A stretch of DNA of 64,000 bases from Halomonas heilongjiangensis (GCF_002879645.1 NZ_PNRE01000061.1:1-64000); one strand, 5' to 3'. Shown: positions 9,304 to 20,350, counted from the stretch's first letter. The notes: generated from the sequence alone by a model not told the origin. Numbers and translations: made by a program.

Positions 9304-9846
9304 ATGCCGCGCCGATTCCTGCAGCGCTACATGCCCCACCCCGACACGCTCAGGCGTCAGCGCTCGCTGCGCTTCATGAGCCACCTGATCGGCAACCCCT
9401 CGCTGTGGGTACTGTCGCGACGCAGCGTCGCCAACGCCTTCTCCGTAGGCCTGTTCAGCGCCATGCTGCCGATCCCTTTCCAGATGGTGGTGGCCGCCTT
9501 CGGGGCCTGGCTGACACGCTGCAACCTGCCGCTGTCGGTGGGGCTGGTCTGGATCACCAACCCGCTGACCATGCCGCTGATCTTCTACGGCAACTATCGC
9601 CTCGGCGCCTGGCTGATGGATATCCCGGCCCGGCAGGCCCCGAGCCGGCTGTCGACGCGCTGGGTCGCCGAACAGATGGCCGACATCCTGCCCGCGTTGG
9701 CGGTGGGCTCGGTGGTCTCGGCGCTCGTCATCGCCATTCTCGGCAACGTGACGATTCGTCTCATCTGGCGCTGGCAGGTCTCGCGCAGCTGGAAGCAGCG
9801 TTCCCGGCGCCGGCACAGGCGCCGTTGCCATGAGCAGGACCCCTGA
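9304..9846 (+). CDS. DUF2062 membrane protein
   Basis: A 180-residue protein of the DUF2062 family. A basic N-terminus is followed by a hydrophobic block with GLFSAMLPIPFQMVVAA and by WITNPLTMPLIFY, both typical of the family, then another hydrophobic segment near the C-terminus and a very basic tail. The function is not known. Its place between comEC and the lol genes is shared with P. aeruginosa. It is read divergently from comEC. Confidence 0.85.
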   Translation: MPRRFLQRYMPHPDTLRRQRSLRFMSHLIGNPSLWVLSRRSVANAFSVGLFSAMLPIPFQMVVAAFGAWLTRCNLPLSVGLVWITNPLTMPLIFYGNYRLGAWLMDIPARQAPSRLSTRWVAEQMADILPALAVGSVVSALVIAILGNVTIRLIWRWQVSRSWKQRSRRRHRRRCHEQDP

Positions 9847-9886
9847 CCCGGGCCAGCGAGGCGTTACTGCCAACCGCCGAAACCAC

Positions 9887-9914
9887 CGCGGCCGGCGCCA
9901 TGGCGCCGGCCGCG
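9887..9914. terminator. Perfect 28-bp palindrome between convergent DUF2062 gene and lolD
   Basis: Arms 9887-9899 and 9902-9914 are perfect reverse complements of GC-rich sequence (cgcggccggcgcc). No T-run follows on either strand, so a bidirectional terminator or mRNA 3' stabiliser is inferred from position only. Confidence 0.55.
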
Positions 9915-9942
9915 ATGCATCTGACGAACCGCAACGAGTGAC

Positions 9943-10656
9943 TCAGGCTCGGGACTCTTCGGTGAGACGCCCGCCATCGAGCCTGAGCACGCGATCCTGG
10001 TGGGCCGCCAGTGCCGGGTCGTGGGTCACCACCACGAAGGCGCAGGCGGAGGTACGCGCCAGCTCGTCCATCAACGCCAGGATGCTCGCCGCCGTGGTCT
10101 GGTCCAGGTTGCCGGTGGGCTCGTCCATCAGCACCAGGCTCGGGTCGGTGACCAACGCCCGGGCGATGGCGACCCGCTGGCGTTCGCCGCCGGAGAGCTC
10201 GCCCGGCTTGTGATCGGCACGCGCCGCCATGCCCACCCGAGCGAGGATCTCCAGGGCCCGGGCCTCGGCGGCCTTCTTGCGCTGCCCCCGGACGATCAGC
10301 GGCAGGGCGGCGTTCTCCAGCGCCGTGAATTCCGCCAGCAGGTGGTGGAACTGGTAGACGAAGCCGATGCGCTGGTTGCGGAAGCGCCCCAGGGCCGCGT
10401 CGCCGAGGTTGTGCAGCGACTCGCCGGCGATGTGCACCTCGCCCCGGCTGGGGCTATCGAGCCCGCCCAGCAGGTTGAGCAGCGTGGTCTTGCCGGAGCC
10501 GGAGCTGCCGACGATGGCCACCCGCTCGCCGGCGTGGACCCGCAGCTCCAGGCCATCGAGCACGGTGACGTCCTGGGGGCCCTCCCGGTAGACCCGGGTC
10601 AGGTCGTGGCACTCCAGCATCGGCTGGGCGGAGGCAGCGCTCGGCGCGGCGGGCAT
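9943..10656 (-). CDS. lolD: Lipoprotein-releasing system ATP-binding protein
   Basis: LolD is the ATPase of the inner-membrane complex that pulls lipoproteins out of the membrane for transfer to LolA. The 237-residue protein has Walker A GSSGSGKTT at 50-58, the signature LSGGERQ at 154-160 and Walker B LMDEP at 176-180 followed by TGNLD, typical of the LolD/MacB subgroup. I placed the start at MPAAPS because AAGGAGA stands 7 bases before it. An earlier ATG overlapping the permease gene stop (at 10713) would add 19 residues. Confidence 0.94.
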   Translation of the reverse strand: MPAAPSAASAQPMLECHDLTRVYREGPQDVTVLDGLELRVHAGERVAIVGSSGSGKTTLLNLLGGLDSPSRGEVHIAGESLHNLGDAALGRFRNQRIGFVYQFHHLLAEFTALENAALPLIVRGQRKKAAEARALEILARVGMAARADHKPGELSGGERQRVAIARALVTDPSLVLMDEPTGNLDQTTAASILALMDELARTSACAFVVVTHDPALAAHQDRVLRLDGGRLTEESRA

Positions 10657-10705
10657 CGGTGTCTCCTTGTTCGGGTCCTGATGGGTACGCGGGTGGAGGC
10701 TCGAC

Positions 10706-11947
10706 TCATTCATAGCGCAGCACCTCGGCCGGCTGGACCCGGGCCGCGCGCCAGGCGGGATAGAGGGTCGACAGGAAGGTCAGGACCAGGGCGGCGGCGA
10801 CGATGTCGCGCACGTCGGCCCAGTGGAGTCGGGACGGCAGGTCGCTGATGAAGTAGACCCCGGCATCGAGGAACTGGATGCCCAGCGTCGATTCGACCCA
10901 ACCGATGAGATCCGCGATGGTCAGCGCCAGCAGCACGCCGAGCCCCACCCCGACGAGAATCCCGATCGTGCCGATGGCCAGCCCCTGGACGATGAAGATG
11001 CCCATGATCGAGCGCGGTGTCGCGCCGATGGTGCGCAGGATGGCGATGTCGGCATGCTTGTCGGTGACCACCATCACCAGGGTCGAGACGATGTTGAAGG
11101 CCGCCACGGCGATGATCACCGTGAGCAGCAGCGCGATCATGCGCTTCTCCATCTGGATCGCCTGGAAGAGGTTGCCGTGGGAGAAGGTCCAGTCGAGGCC
11201 GCGGTAGCCCGAGCCGAGCTCGTCGATGATGGCGCGGGTCTCGCTACCGGCCAGGAAGAGATCGTCCAGCTCCAGGCGCAGCCCGCCCACGGCATCGCCC
11301 ATCCGGGCCAGGGTCTGCATGTCCTCGATATTGGCGTAGGCCAGGCCGGCATCGAGATCGGCACCGACGCTGAAGATGCCACTCACGTTGAAGCGCTTGA
11401 GCCGCGGGAAGACCCCGGCGGGAGTGATCGAGGCCTCGGGCACCAGCAGGGTGACCCGGTCGCCCACCCCCACGCCCAGGCGCCGGGCCAGGATCGAGCC
11501 GAGCACGATGTTCCACTCGCCGGGCTCGAGATCCTCGAGGCTGCCCTGGCGCATGTGACGGCCGATGATCGAGACACGATCCTCCCACTCGGGATCGATG
11601 CCATTGACCATGGCACCCTCGTTGCGACCGCCCACCGAGAACATGCCCTGTTGCTCCACATAGGGCGCGGCGCCGATCACCCGCTCGCGTTCCATCAGCC
11701 GCTCGGCCAGCGACCGCCACTCGGTGAGCCCCGAGGGCGACTCGATCTTGGTGTGCGGCACCATGCCGAGGATCCGGGTGCGTAGCTCGTAATCGAAGCC
11801 GTTCATCACGGAGAGCACCAGGATCAGCACCGCCACGCCCAGCATCAGGCCCAGCATGGAGGTCAGCGAGATGAAGGAGATGAAGTGGTTGCGGCGCTTG
11901 GCGCGCACATAGCGCAACCCGATCAGGAAAGGCAGGCGGTCGAGCAT
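10706..11947 (-). CDS. lolC: Lipoprotein-releasing system membrane protein (LolC/LolE family, possibly LolF)
   Basis: A 413-residue permease with a MacB-type arrangement: one helix at about 21-46, a large periplasmic domain, and three helices in the last 150 residues. The N-terminal RYVRAKRRNHFISFISLTSMLG block is split here only for description: RYVRAKRRNHF, then ISFISLTSMLG, which is typical of LolC/E. Enteric bacteria and P. aeruginosa have separate lolC and lolE flanking lolD, whereas here one permease gene precedes lolD and no second one follows. Many other gammaproteobacteria use a single homodimeric LolF, so that is likely. An AAGGAA site precedes the ATG. Confidence 0.92.
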   Translation of the reverse strand: MLDRLPFLIGLRYVRAKRRNHFISFISLTSMLGLMLGVAVLILVLSVMNGFDYELRTRILGMVPHTKIESPSGLTEWRSLAERLMERERVIGAAPYVEQQGMFSVGGRNEGAMVNGIDPEWEDRVSIIGRHMRQGSLEDLEPGEWNIVLGSILARRLGVGVGDRVTLLVPEASITPAGVFPRLKRFNVSGIFSVGADLDAGLAYANIEDMQTLARMGDAVGGLRLELDDLFLAGSETRAIIDELGSGYRGLDWTFSHGNLFQAIQMEKRMIALLLTVIIAVAAFNIVSTLVMVVTDKHADIAILRTIGATPRSIMGIFIVQGLAIGTIGILVGVGLGVLLALTIADLIGWVESTLGIQFLDAGVYFISDLPSRLHWADVRDIVAAALVLTFLSTLYPAWRAARVQPAEVLRYE

Positions 11948-11988
11948 GGTGTCGTTCCTTGTCAGCGGGGGCTCATGGTACGGTTTTT

Positions 11989-12002
11989 TGCAGCGCGCTG
12001 CA
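11989..12002. promoter_or_regulatory. 14-bp perfect palindrome in the lolC/aguA divergent region
   Basis: The sequence tgcagcgcgctgca is its own reverse complement. It lies 42 bases upstream of the lolC start and just upstream of the aguA promoter, with six T residues next to it. It could be an operator for either direction; this is only inferred from position and symmetry. Confidence 0.35.
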
Positions 12003-12029
12003 TCGGGGCAAGAAGAGATTGCGCGGTGC

Positions 12030-12058
12030 TTGCATCATTTTCGCACTGCGCCTACATT
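12030..12058 (+). promoter_or_regulatory. Sigma-70-type promoter for aguA-aguB
   Basis: TTGCAT at 12030-12035 and TACATT at 12053-12058 are separated by 17 bases. The -10 element ends 42 bases before the aguA ATG, a suitable distance for a short leader. Confidence 0.6.
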
Positions 12059-12100
12059 TCGCCGGCCCCGTGATCATCCATTCGACGAGAGCCCAGCCCC

Positions 12101-13168
12101 ATGGCCGTCCGCCTGCTTCCCGAATGGCATCCCCAGGATGCCGTGCAACTCACCTGGCCCGGTCCCGACAGCGACTGGGCGCCCCTGCTCGAGCGCATCG
12201 AGGCCACCCTGGAAGCCATGGTGGTGGCCATCACCCGTTACCAGGCCGTGCTGATCAGCCTACCCGACGCCGCCACCCGCACCCACCTCGAACGGCGCTT
12301 CGCTCGCCTCGGCGTGGATGCCTCGCGCCTGCACCTGGTGGTCGCCGCGGCCGACGACAGCTGGGCCCGGGACCATGGCCCGATCGCCGTGGAGCGTCAC
12401 GGGGTACCGCAACTGCTCGACTATCGCTTCACCGGCTGGGGCGGCAAGTTTGAAGCCACCCGGGACGACACCCTGACACGGCGCCTGGCCGAGGCCGGGG
12501 CCTTCGCCTGCCCGGTGGTCAGCCACGACCTGGTGCTCGAGGGCGGCGCCCTCGACACCGATGGCCAGGGCACGCTGCTGACCACCGAGGCCTGCCTGCT
12601 CAATCCCAACCGCAACCCGACCCTCGACCGCACCGCCATGGAGGCCAGGCTGCACGCGGACTGCGGAATCTCTCGAGTGTTGTGGCTGTCCAACGGCCAT
12701 CTCGAGGGCGACGACACCGACAGCCACGTGGACACCCTGGCACGCTTCTGCGACCCCGGCACCATCGCCTATGTACGCTGCGACGACGAGAGCGACCCCC
12801 ACTACCCGGCGCTGGCCGCCATGGAGGCCGAACTGAAGGCCTTCCGTCGCATCGACGGCGAACCCTACCGGCTGATCCCGCTGCCCTGGCCGCGCCCCTG
12901 CTTCGACCCGGTGGACGGCCACCGACTGCCCGCGACCTATGCCAACTTCCTGATCATCAACGGTGCCGTGCTGGTGCCGGTCTACGGCGACGCCGCCGAC
13001 ACCCGGGCGCTGACCGCCCTGGCCGGCGGCTTCCCCGATCGCGACATCGTGCCCATCGACTGCCTGAGCGTGATCCGCCAGCACGGCAGCCTGCACTGCC
13101 TGACCATGCAGCTGCCGGCCGGGACCCTGGCCCGTCCCGACGGCAGCGACAGAGGAGAGACCCCATGA
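12101..13168 (+). CDS. aguA: Agmatine deiminase
   Basis: AguA hydrolyses agmatine to N-carbamoylputrescine and ammonia, the first step of the arginine-decarboxylase route to putrescine. The 355-residue protein belongs to the guanidine-group modifying pentein fold. It has WARDHGPI near 87-94, the LEGGALDTDG substrate loop, GHLEGDDTDSHVD with the conserved acidic and His residues, and the catalytic Cys at about 333 in HGSLHCLTMQ. The next gene, aguB, overlaps by 4 bp (ATGA) and completes the pathway. There is no aguR-type regulator beside it. In P. aeruginosa the pair lies elsewhere on the chromosome and in the order aguB-aguA. Confidence 0.95.
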   Translation: MAVRLLPEWHPQDAVQLTWPGPDSDWAPLLERIEATLEAMVVAITRYQAVLISLPDAATRTHLERRFARLGVDASRLHLVVAAADDSWARDHGPIAVERHGVPQLLDYRFTGWGGKFEATRDDTLTRRLAEAGAFACPVVSHDLVLEGGALDTDGQGTLLTTEACLLNPNRNPTLDRTAMEARLHADCGISRVLWLSNGHLEGDDTDSHVDTLARFCDPGTIAYVRCDDESDPHYPALAAMEAELKAFRRIDGEPYRLIPLPWPRPCFDPVDGHRLPATYANFLIINGAVLVPVYGDAADTRALTALAGGFPDRDIVPIDCLSVIRQHGSLHCLTMQLPAGTLARPDGSDRGETP

Positions 13169-14067
13169 CCCGCCACCTGAAAGTCGGCCTGGTCCAGCAA
13201 CCCGCCTGGCCCGACAAGGCGCGCAGCCTGGCCGAGAGCGAGGCCGGCGTGCGTGAACTGGCCGCCGCCGGCGCCGAGCTGGTGATGCTGCAGGAACTCC
13301 ACGCCACCCACTACTTCTGCCAGTACGAGGACGCCGAGCTCTTCGACCTGGCCGAGCCGCTGGACGGTCCCACCGACAGCCGGCTGGCGGCCCTTGCCGC
13401 CGAGCTCGATATCGTGCTGGTGGGCTCGCTGTTCGAACGCCGCGCCCCGGGGCTCTACCACAACACCGCCACGGTCTACGACCGCAAGCTCGGCCGAGTG
13501 GGCCACTACCGCAAGATGCACATTCCGGACGATCCGGGCTTCTATGAGAAGTTCTACTTCACCCCCGGCGATGTCGACGACGCACGCGGCCAGGGCTTTG
13601 CGCCCATCGATACCTCGGTGGGTCGGCTCGGCCTGCTGGTGTGCTGGGACCAGTGGTACCCCGAGGCGGCCAGGCTGATGGCGCTGGCGGGTGCCGAGCT
13701 GTTGCTCTACCCCACCGCCATCGGCTGGCATCCGCCCGACGACGACGCCGAGAAGCACCGCCAGAAGGACGCCTGGACCCTGATCCAGCGCAGCCACGGG
13801 GTGGCCAACGGGCTACCGGTGGTCGTCGCCAACCGGGTCGGCCACGAGCCCGACCACTCCGGGGTGAGCCCCGGCATCGACTTCTGGGGCGGCAGCTTCA
13901 TCTGCGGCCCCCAGGGGGAGCTGCTGGCCCATGCCGGCGTGCAGGCCGAGCGGCTGCTGGTGACCCTGGACATGACCCGCGGCGAGGAGGTGCGACGCAT
14001 GTGGCCGTACCTCCGCGATCGCCGGATCGATGCCTACGGCGATCTCACACGACGCTACCGGGACTAG
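13165..14067 (+). CDS. aguB: N-carbamoylputrescine amidase
   Basis: AguB cleaves N-carbamoylputrescine to putrescine, CO2 and ammonia. The 300-residue protein is a nitrilase-superfamily enzyme with the full triad: Glu44 in LQELHA, Lys117 in RKMHIPDD and Cys160 in LLVCWDQWYPE. The YEKFYFTPGD segment is characteristic of this subgroup. The ATG lies in the ATGA overlap with aguA, preceded by AGAGGAGAG. The frame extends upstream inside aguA but that part is out of frame with it and non-coding. With aguA it forms a two-gene polyamine operon. Confidence 0.95.
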   Translation: MTRHLKVGLVQQPAWPDKARSLAESEAGVRELAAAGAELVMLQELHATHYFCQYEDAELFDLAEPLDGPTDSRLAALAAELDIVLVGSLFERRAPGLYHNTATVYDRKLGRVGHYRKMHIPDDPGFYEKFYFTPGDVDDARGQGFAPIDTSVGRLGLLVCWDQWYPEAARLMALAGAELLLYPTAIGWHPPDDDAEKHRQKDAWTLIQRSHGVANGLPVVVANRVGHEPDHSGVSPGIDFWGGSFICGPQGELLAHAGVQAERLLVTLDMTRGEEVRRMWPYLRDRRIDAYGDLTRRYRD

Positions 14068-14183
14068 GCGGAAGGCTGCGGGCACGCGGCTACCCCGGGG
14101 TCTGACCCCATAGGGCCTCCCAGCGCTGGCTGTCCGCCACGGAGTCGACCCAACCAGCTGATTTCTCATCAATGCTTGTGAAG

Positions 14184-14214
14184 ACACCCCCGCCGGCTCG
14201 GCCGACGGGGGTGT
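14184..14214. terminator. Hairpin terminator between convergent aguB and the Nudix-ThiE gene
   Basis: Arms 14184-14196 and 14202-14214 pair over 13 positions with one non-Watson-Crick position (C opposite A on the plus strand, G-T wobble on the other) around a 5-base loop. gcttctt follows on the plus strand. The 14068-14248 gap holds nothing else clear apart from an imperfect inverted repeat built on aagctt at about 14223-14247. Confidence 0.65.
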
Positions 14215-14248
14215 GCTTCTTCCAGCTTCAAGCTTATGGCTTGAAACT

Positions 14249-15205
14249 CTATTTCCAGAAATCGCGGATCGAGGCGATGCCCTGGGCGCCCACCGCACGG
14301 GCATGGTTGGCGTCGAAGCGGGTCATGCCGCCCAGCGCGAAGACCGGCATGGCGGCGCGCTCGACGAGCTGCTGGAAGTCGTGCCAGCCCATCGGCGCCA
14401 CCTCCGGATGCGACGGCGTGGTGCGCAGCGGCGAGAGGGTCACGAAGTCGCAGCCGAGACGGCCGGCCTGGACCAGTTGGCCACGATCGTGGGTGGAGGC
14501 GGAGAGCCACTTGCCCTCGGCGATGGGCCGGCGCTCCAGTGACATCAGCCGTTCGCTGGTCAGATGGATGCCGTCGGCGTCGAGCCGCGACAGCAGCTCC
14601 GGAGCACCGTTGAGCAGCAGTCGTGCCTCGAAACGGCGACACAGCGCCAGCGCCTGCTCGGCGCGGGCCAGGTAGGCCGATTCGTCCAGGGTCTTGGCCC
14701 TCAGCTGCACCAGGCGCACCCCGTCCTCGACCAGCGCCCGCTCGAGGCGCGCGAGGAAGAGCACCTCGTCCTCCTCCTCGGCGGTGATCAGGTACTCGGT
14801 GGGCAACATCACCGCCTTGAGGATCGGCAGGTTGGCCGCCGGGAACGGGTAGTTGACCAGCTCCGCCATGGGTACCCAGCGGACCGCCTGCCCTTCGCGG
14901 CCGAAGGGCTCGCCGGAGAACTCATGCACCTGCCACACATCCAGCAGGATGTGCTTGTCGGAGTACTCGTGGTGGATGCGGATCAGCGGCTGGGCACGCT
15001 GGATCTCCACCCCCAGTTCCTCGTGCAGCTCCCGCTTGAGCCCCTCGAGCCCGGTTTCGTAGGGCGCCAGCTTGCCGCCCGGAAACTCCCACAGGCCACC
15101 GTGATCGACGTTGGACGGCCGGCGGGCGAGCAGCACCTCCCGACCATCGGCGCTGATGATGGCGGCGGCCGCCACGTGCACCCTTCTCTTCACCATTGCG
15201 TTCAT
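14249..15205 (-). CDS. Nudix hydrolase fused to a ThiE-like domain (MutT-type)
   Basis: A 318-residue two-domain protein. Residues 1-130 are a Nudix hydrolase: the box runs from Gly44 to Val66 (GX5E, then RELHEELGV), close to MutT, which removes 8-oxo-dGTP from the nucleotide pool. Residues about 150-318 resemble thiamine phosphate synthase (VRLVQLRAKT, DGIHLTSE, ALGGM). The ThiE half ends in IASIRDFWK and may lack full activity. The same fusion lies beside argJ-secA in P. aeruginosa. The role of the ThiE part is not known to me. The start uses the first ATG with GGAAGAG just upstream; an ATG three codons later is possible. Confidence 0.92.
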   Translation of the reverse strand: MNAMVKRRVHVAAAAIISADGREVLLARRPSNVDHGGLWEFPGGKLAPYETGLEGLKRELHEELGVEIQRAQPLIRIHHEYSDKHILLDVWQVHEFSGEPFGREGQAVRWVPMAELVNYPFPAANLPILKAVMLPTEYLITAEEEDEVLFLARLERALVEDGVRLVQLRAKTLDESAYLARAEQALALCRRFEARLLLNGAPELLSRLDADGIHLTSERLMSLERRPIAEGKWLSASTHDRGQLVQAGRLGCDFVTLSPLRTTPSHPEVAPMGWHDFQQLVERAAMPVFALGGMTRFDANHARAVGAQGIASIRDFWK

Positions 15206-15280
15206 TCACTCTTCCAACTGGTTCGCGCCTGGCAAAGCGCAAAGGTCTCTTGTCTGGCGATGGCCCACCATCGCTGCCGG

Positions 15281-16510
15281 TCAGCTGCGGTAGTCGGCGT
15301 TGATCGTCACGTAGTCATGGGAGAGGTCCGAGGTCCAGACCGTGGCGCTCTCCCCGCCGCGCCCCAGGTCGATGCGGATGACGATCTCCTCGCGGGCCAT
15401 CACGGCGCTGCCCGCTGCCTCGGTATAGCCGGCGGCACGGCCGCCGTTCTCCACCAGCCGGACCTCGCCCAGGTCGATGGTCACCCGTGCCACGTCGAAG
15501 TCCTCCACCGGCGCTCGCCCCACCGCGGCCAGGATCCGTCCCCAGTTGGCGTCCGAGGCGTAGAGGGCGGTCTTGACCAGGGGCGAATGGGCCACGGTGA
15601 AGGCCACGCCCAGGGCCTCCCGCCGGCTCGCTGCCGAGTCGACCTGGAGGGTGACGAACTTGGTCGCTCCCTCGCCGTCGCGGATGATCGCCTGGGCCAG
15701 CTCGGTCATCACCCGCTGCAGGCCGTTGCGGAACACCGCGATCTGCTCCTCGCTGGCGACGGCGGCCCCCCGGCCGGTCGCGATCAGCACGCAGGCATCG
15801 TTGGTGGAGGTATCACTGTCCACCGTGATGCAGTTGAAGGAGCGATCCACGGTCTCACGCAGCAGCGACTCCAGCAGCGGCTGTTCGATGGCGGCATCGG
15901 TGGCCACGAAGGCCAGCATGGTGGCCATGTTGGGCTGGATCATGCCCGAGCCCTTGCTGATACCGTTGATGGTCACGCGACTATCGCCCAGTGCCAGGGT
16001 CACGCTGGCCCCCTTGGCGCGGGTATCGGTGGTGAGGATGCCCTCGCCCGCCTCGCGCCAGGCCGCGCTCCCCTCGTCGAGGGCTCCGAGTGCCCCCGGC
16101 AGGCCGCCGAGCAGCCGGTCCATCGGCAGCGGTTCGCCGATCACCCCGGTGGAGAACGGCAGCACGCGCTCTTCGGCCACCCCGCTCAGTCGCGCCAGGT
16201 CGGCACAGCTGGTGCGGGCATCGTGCAGGCCGGCCTCGCCGGTGCCGGCGTTGGCGTTGCCGGTGTTGATCAGCAGGTAGCGTGGCCCCTCGCCGCGGGC
16301 GACGCAGGTCGCCAGGTGCTCCCTGGCCACGATCACCGGCGCGGCACAGAAGGCGTTCCGGGTGAACGTCCCGGCGACCTCGGCCCCCTCGGGGATCTCG
16401 ATCACCACCAGGTCACGACGGCCGGGCTTCTTGATGCCCGCCATGGTCGTCCCCAGGCGCAGGCCCTCGATCACCGGCATCTCCGGAAAGCGTGCTTCAC
16501 CCACTGCCAT
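15281..16510 (-). CDS. argJ: Bifunctional ornithine acetyltransferase / N-acetylglutamate synthase
   Basis: ArgJ moves the acetyl group from N-acetylornithine to glutamate, recycling acetate in arginine synthesis. The 409-residue precursor is cut by itself between Ala196 and Thr197 in PNMATMLAF; the new N-terminal Thr is the nucleophile. TTDTRAKGA near 160-168 and SFNCITVDSDTSTNDA farther on are family blocks. It ends in HDYVTINADYRS, the usual ArgJ C-terminus. The chosen ATG has AGGAGAG upstream; the frame continues upstream into antisense-looking secA sequence and should be ignored. Whether it is mono- or bifunctional cannot be decided from sequence alone. Confidence 0.96.
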   Translation of the reverse strand: MAVGEARFPEMPVIEGLRLGTTMAGIKKPGRRDLVVIEIPEGAEVAGTFTRNAFCAAPVIVAREHLATCVARGEGPRYLLINTGNANAGTGEAGLHDARTSCADLARLSGVAEERVLPFSTGVIGEPLPMDRLLGGLPGALGALDEGSAAWREAGEGILTTDTRAKGASVTLALGDSRVTINGISKGSGMIQPNMATMLAFVATDAAIEQPLLESLLRETVDRSFNCITVDSDTSTNDACVLIATGRGAAVASEEQIAVFRNGLQRVMTELAQAIIRDGEGATKFVTLQVDSAASRREALGVAFTVAHSPLVKTALYASDANWGRILAAVGRAPVEDFDVARVTIDLGEVRLVENGGRAAGYTEAAGSAVMAREEIVIRIDLGRGGESATVWTSDLSHDYVTINADYRS

Positions 16511-16535
16511 GGTCTTCTCTCCTGTCTGGAATCCG

Positions 16536-16550
16536 CTTCGAGCTTCGAGC
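16536..16550. repeat. Two copies of the heptamer cttcgag upstream of argJ
   Basis: cttcgag occurs at 16536-16542 and 16543-16549. Its reverse complement is a rotation of the aagctcg unit found four times at 48005-48032. It lies in the secA-argJ gap. Confidence 0.6.
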
Positions 16551-16574
16551 AGGATGGTCTCCTCCGACTCGAGT

Positions 16575-16599
16575 CCCGTAGCCCGTAGCCCGTAGCCCG

Positions 16600-16600
<1 letters not shown>
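16575..16600. repeat. Heptamer tandem repeat (cccgtag, 3.7 copies) abutting the secA stop
   Basis: Units at 16575-16581, 16582-16588 and 16589-16595 are identical, followed by cccgt. The last base belongs to the secA stop codon. The unit length of 7 matches the other intergenic tracts in this window. Confidence 0.85.
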
Positions 16601-19344
<2,744 letters not shown>

Positions 19345-19408
19345 GAAGGGTCCAATATCTGCGTGTGGCATCGTGCCGGGCACGGGGGCCGGCCATTCGA
19401 TTGGGTTT

Positions 19409-19783
19409 TCAGCGTGCCCACGCAGCGGGCGGGCCTCGTCGTGTCAGGACGTCGTGGGCGGCGGTAAGGCGCCGGCTTGGCGATGACAGGGGGCGCAGGC
19501 CGAGACGAGGCTTCGGCCACGCAGGGTCGCGCATCGCCGGCCAGCGCGTCAGCGCACGACGACGGGCCTGGAGTCGCGAACTGGCGCGAATCAGGGCCGG
19601 GGCCAGGATGCAGATCTGCGCGATCCGCTCGGCATGACGCAGGCTCTCGACCTGCGCCAGCCCGGCCGGCAGCAGGCAACCCACCAGCAAACCGGCCAGC
19701 CACCAGCGCGCCGAACGGCGCGCCAGCGCGGGGCGATGACCGCGGGCGGCAGCGTTACGGGCAGCGGGCTGGACGGGCGGCAT
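19409..19783 (-). CDS. Hypothetical small membrane protein upstream of secA
   Basis: A 124-residue frame in the same direction as secA. It has a basic start, one likely membrane segment [17 protein letters not shown] at about 27-43, and then an Arg-rich region. Third codon positions are mostly G or C, as in neighbouring genes, which favours real coding. I recognise no family. In P. aeruginosa this slot between secA and the DUF721 gene holds a different gene, so the sequence could be a lineage-specific or decayed gene. If it is not a gene, 19345-19891 is a 547-base gap with no other clear content. Confidence 0.45.
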   Translation of the reverse strand: MPPVQPAARNAAARGHRPALARRSARWWLAGLLVGCLLPAGLAQVESLRHAERIAQICILAPALIRASSRLQARRRALTRWPAMRDPAWPKPRLGLRPLSSPSRRLTAAHDVLTRRGPPAAWAR

Positions 19784-19891
19784 GCTGTCGATGAACTCCC
19801 GAGCGTGCTAGGCTCTTGCTGTTGACCGGTTGCCGGCTCCCATGACGCGGCCGGATGCGCAGAACAGGGGAAGGCCCCGAGAAACAAGCCC

Positions 19892-20350
19892 ATGAGTATA
19901 AAGGTTAAGCGTCCCAGAGCACAGCCCATGTCCCGGTTGCTGGAGGGCGGCGGCGAGTTCGGCTCACTGATGCGCACGGCGCGCCTGATCGAGCGGGCCC
20001 AGCAGCATCTGCGCGACCACCTACCCGAGGAGGTTCGCGAGCATCTCTATGTGGGCGGCTATCGCGAGGGGCACCTCACCCTGATCACCGACCGAGCCGT
20101 CTGGTTGACCTGGTTGCGCTACGAACAGCGCCGCCTGCTGTCGCTGCTGCACCAGTTGCCCGGTTTCGAGGCCGTGACCAGCTTCCACTTCAAGGTACGC
20201 CCGGTGCGGCCGGCCAGCACGCCCCCTCGCCAGGTCCGCCAGCTTCCCGCCCGAGCCGCCGACGAGCTCTCCAGCTGCGCCGCCGACGTTGAGGACCCTC
20301 GCCTGAAACGCGCCCTGGAACGCCTGGCCTCCCACGCCGAGAAGCCCTGA
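19892..20350 (+). CDS. dciA: DUF721 / DciA-family protein
   Basis: A 152-residue protein of the DUF721 family. DciA proteins load or operate the replicative helicase DnaB in bacteria that lack DnaC. A short basic N-terminus is followed by the conserved domain, including the HLTLITDRAVWLTWLRYEQ region, and a less conserved, probably disordered tail. P. aeruginosa has its DUF721 gene in the same place between secA and lpxC. The ATG has no good ribosome site at the usual distance (an AGGGGAAGG lies about 17 bases farther than ideal); an ATG 12 codons later is possible. Confidence 0.82.
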   Translation: MSIKVKRPRAQPMSRLLEGGGEFGSLMRTARLIERAQQHLRDHLPEEVREHLYVGGYREGHLTLITDRAVWLTWLRYEQRRLLSLLHQLPGFEAVTSFHFKVRPVRPASTPPRQVRQLPARAADELSSCAADVEDPRLKRALERLASHAEKP

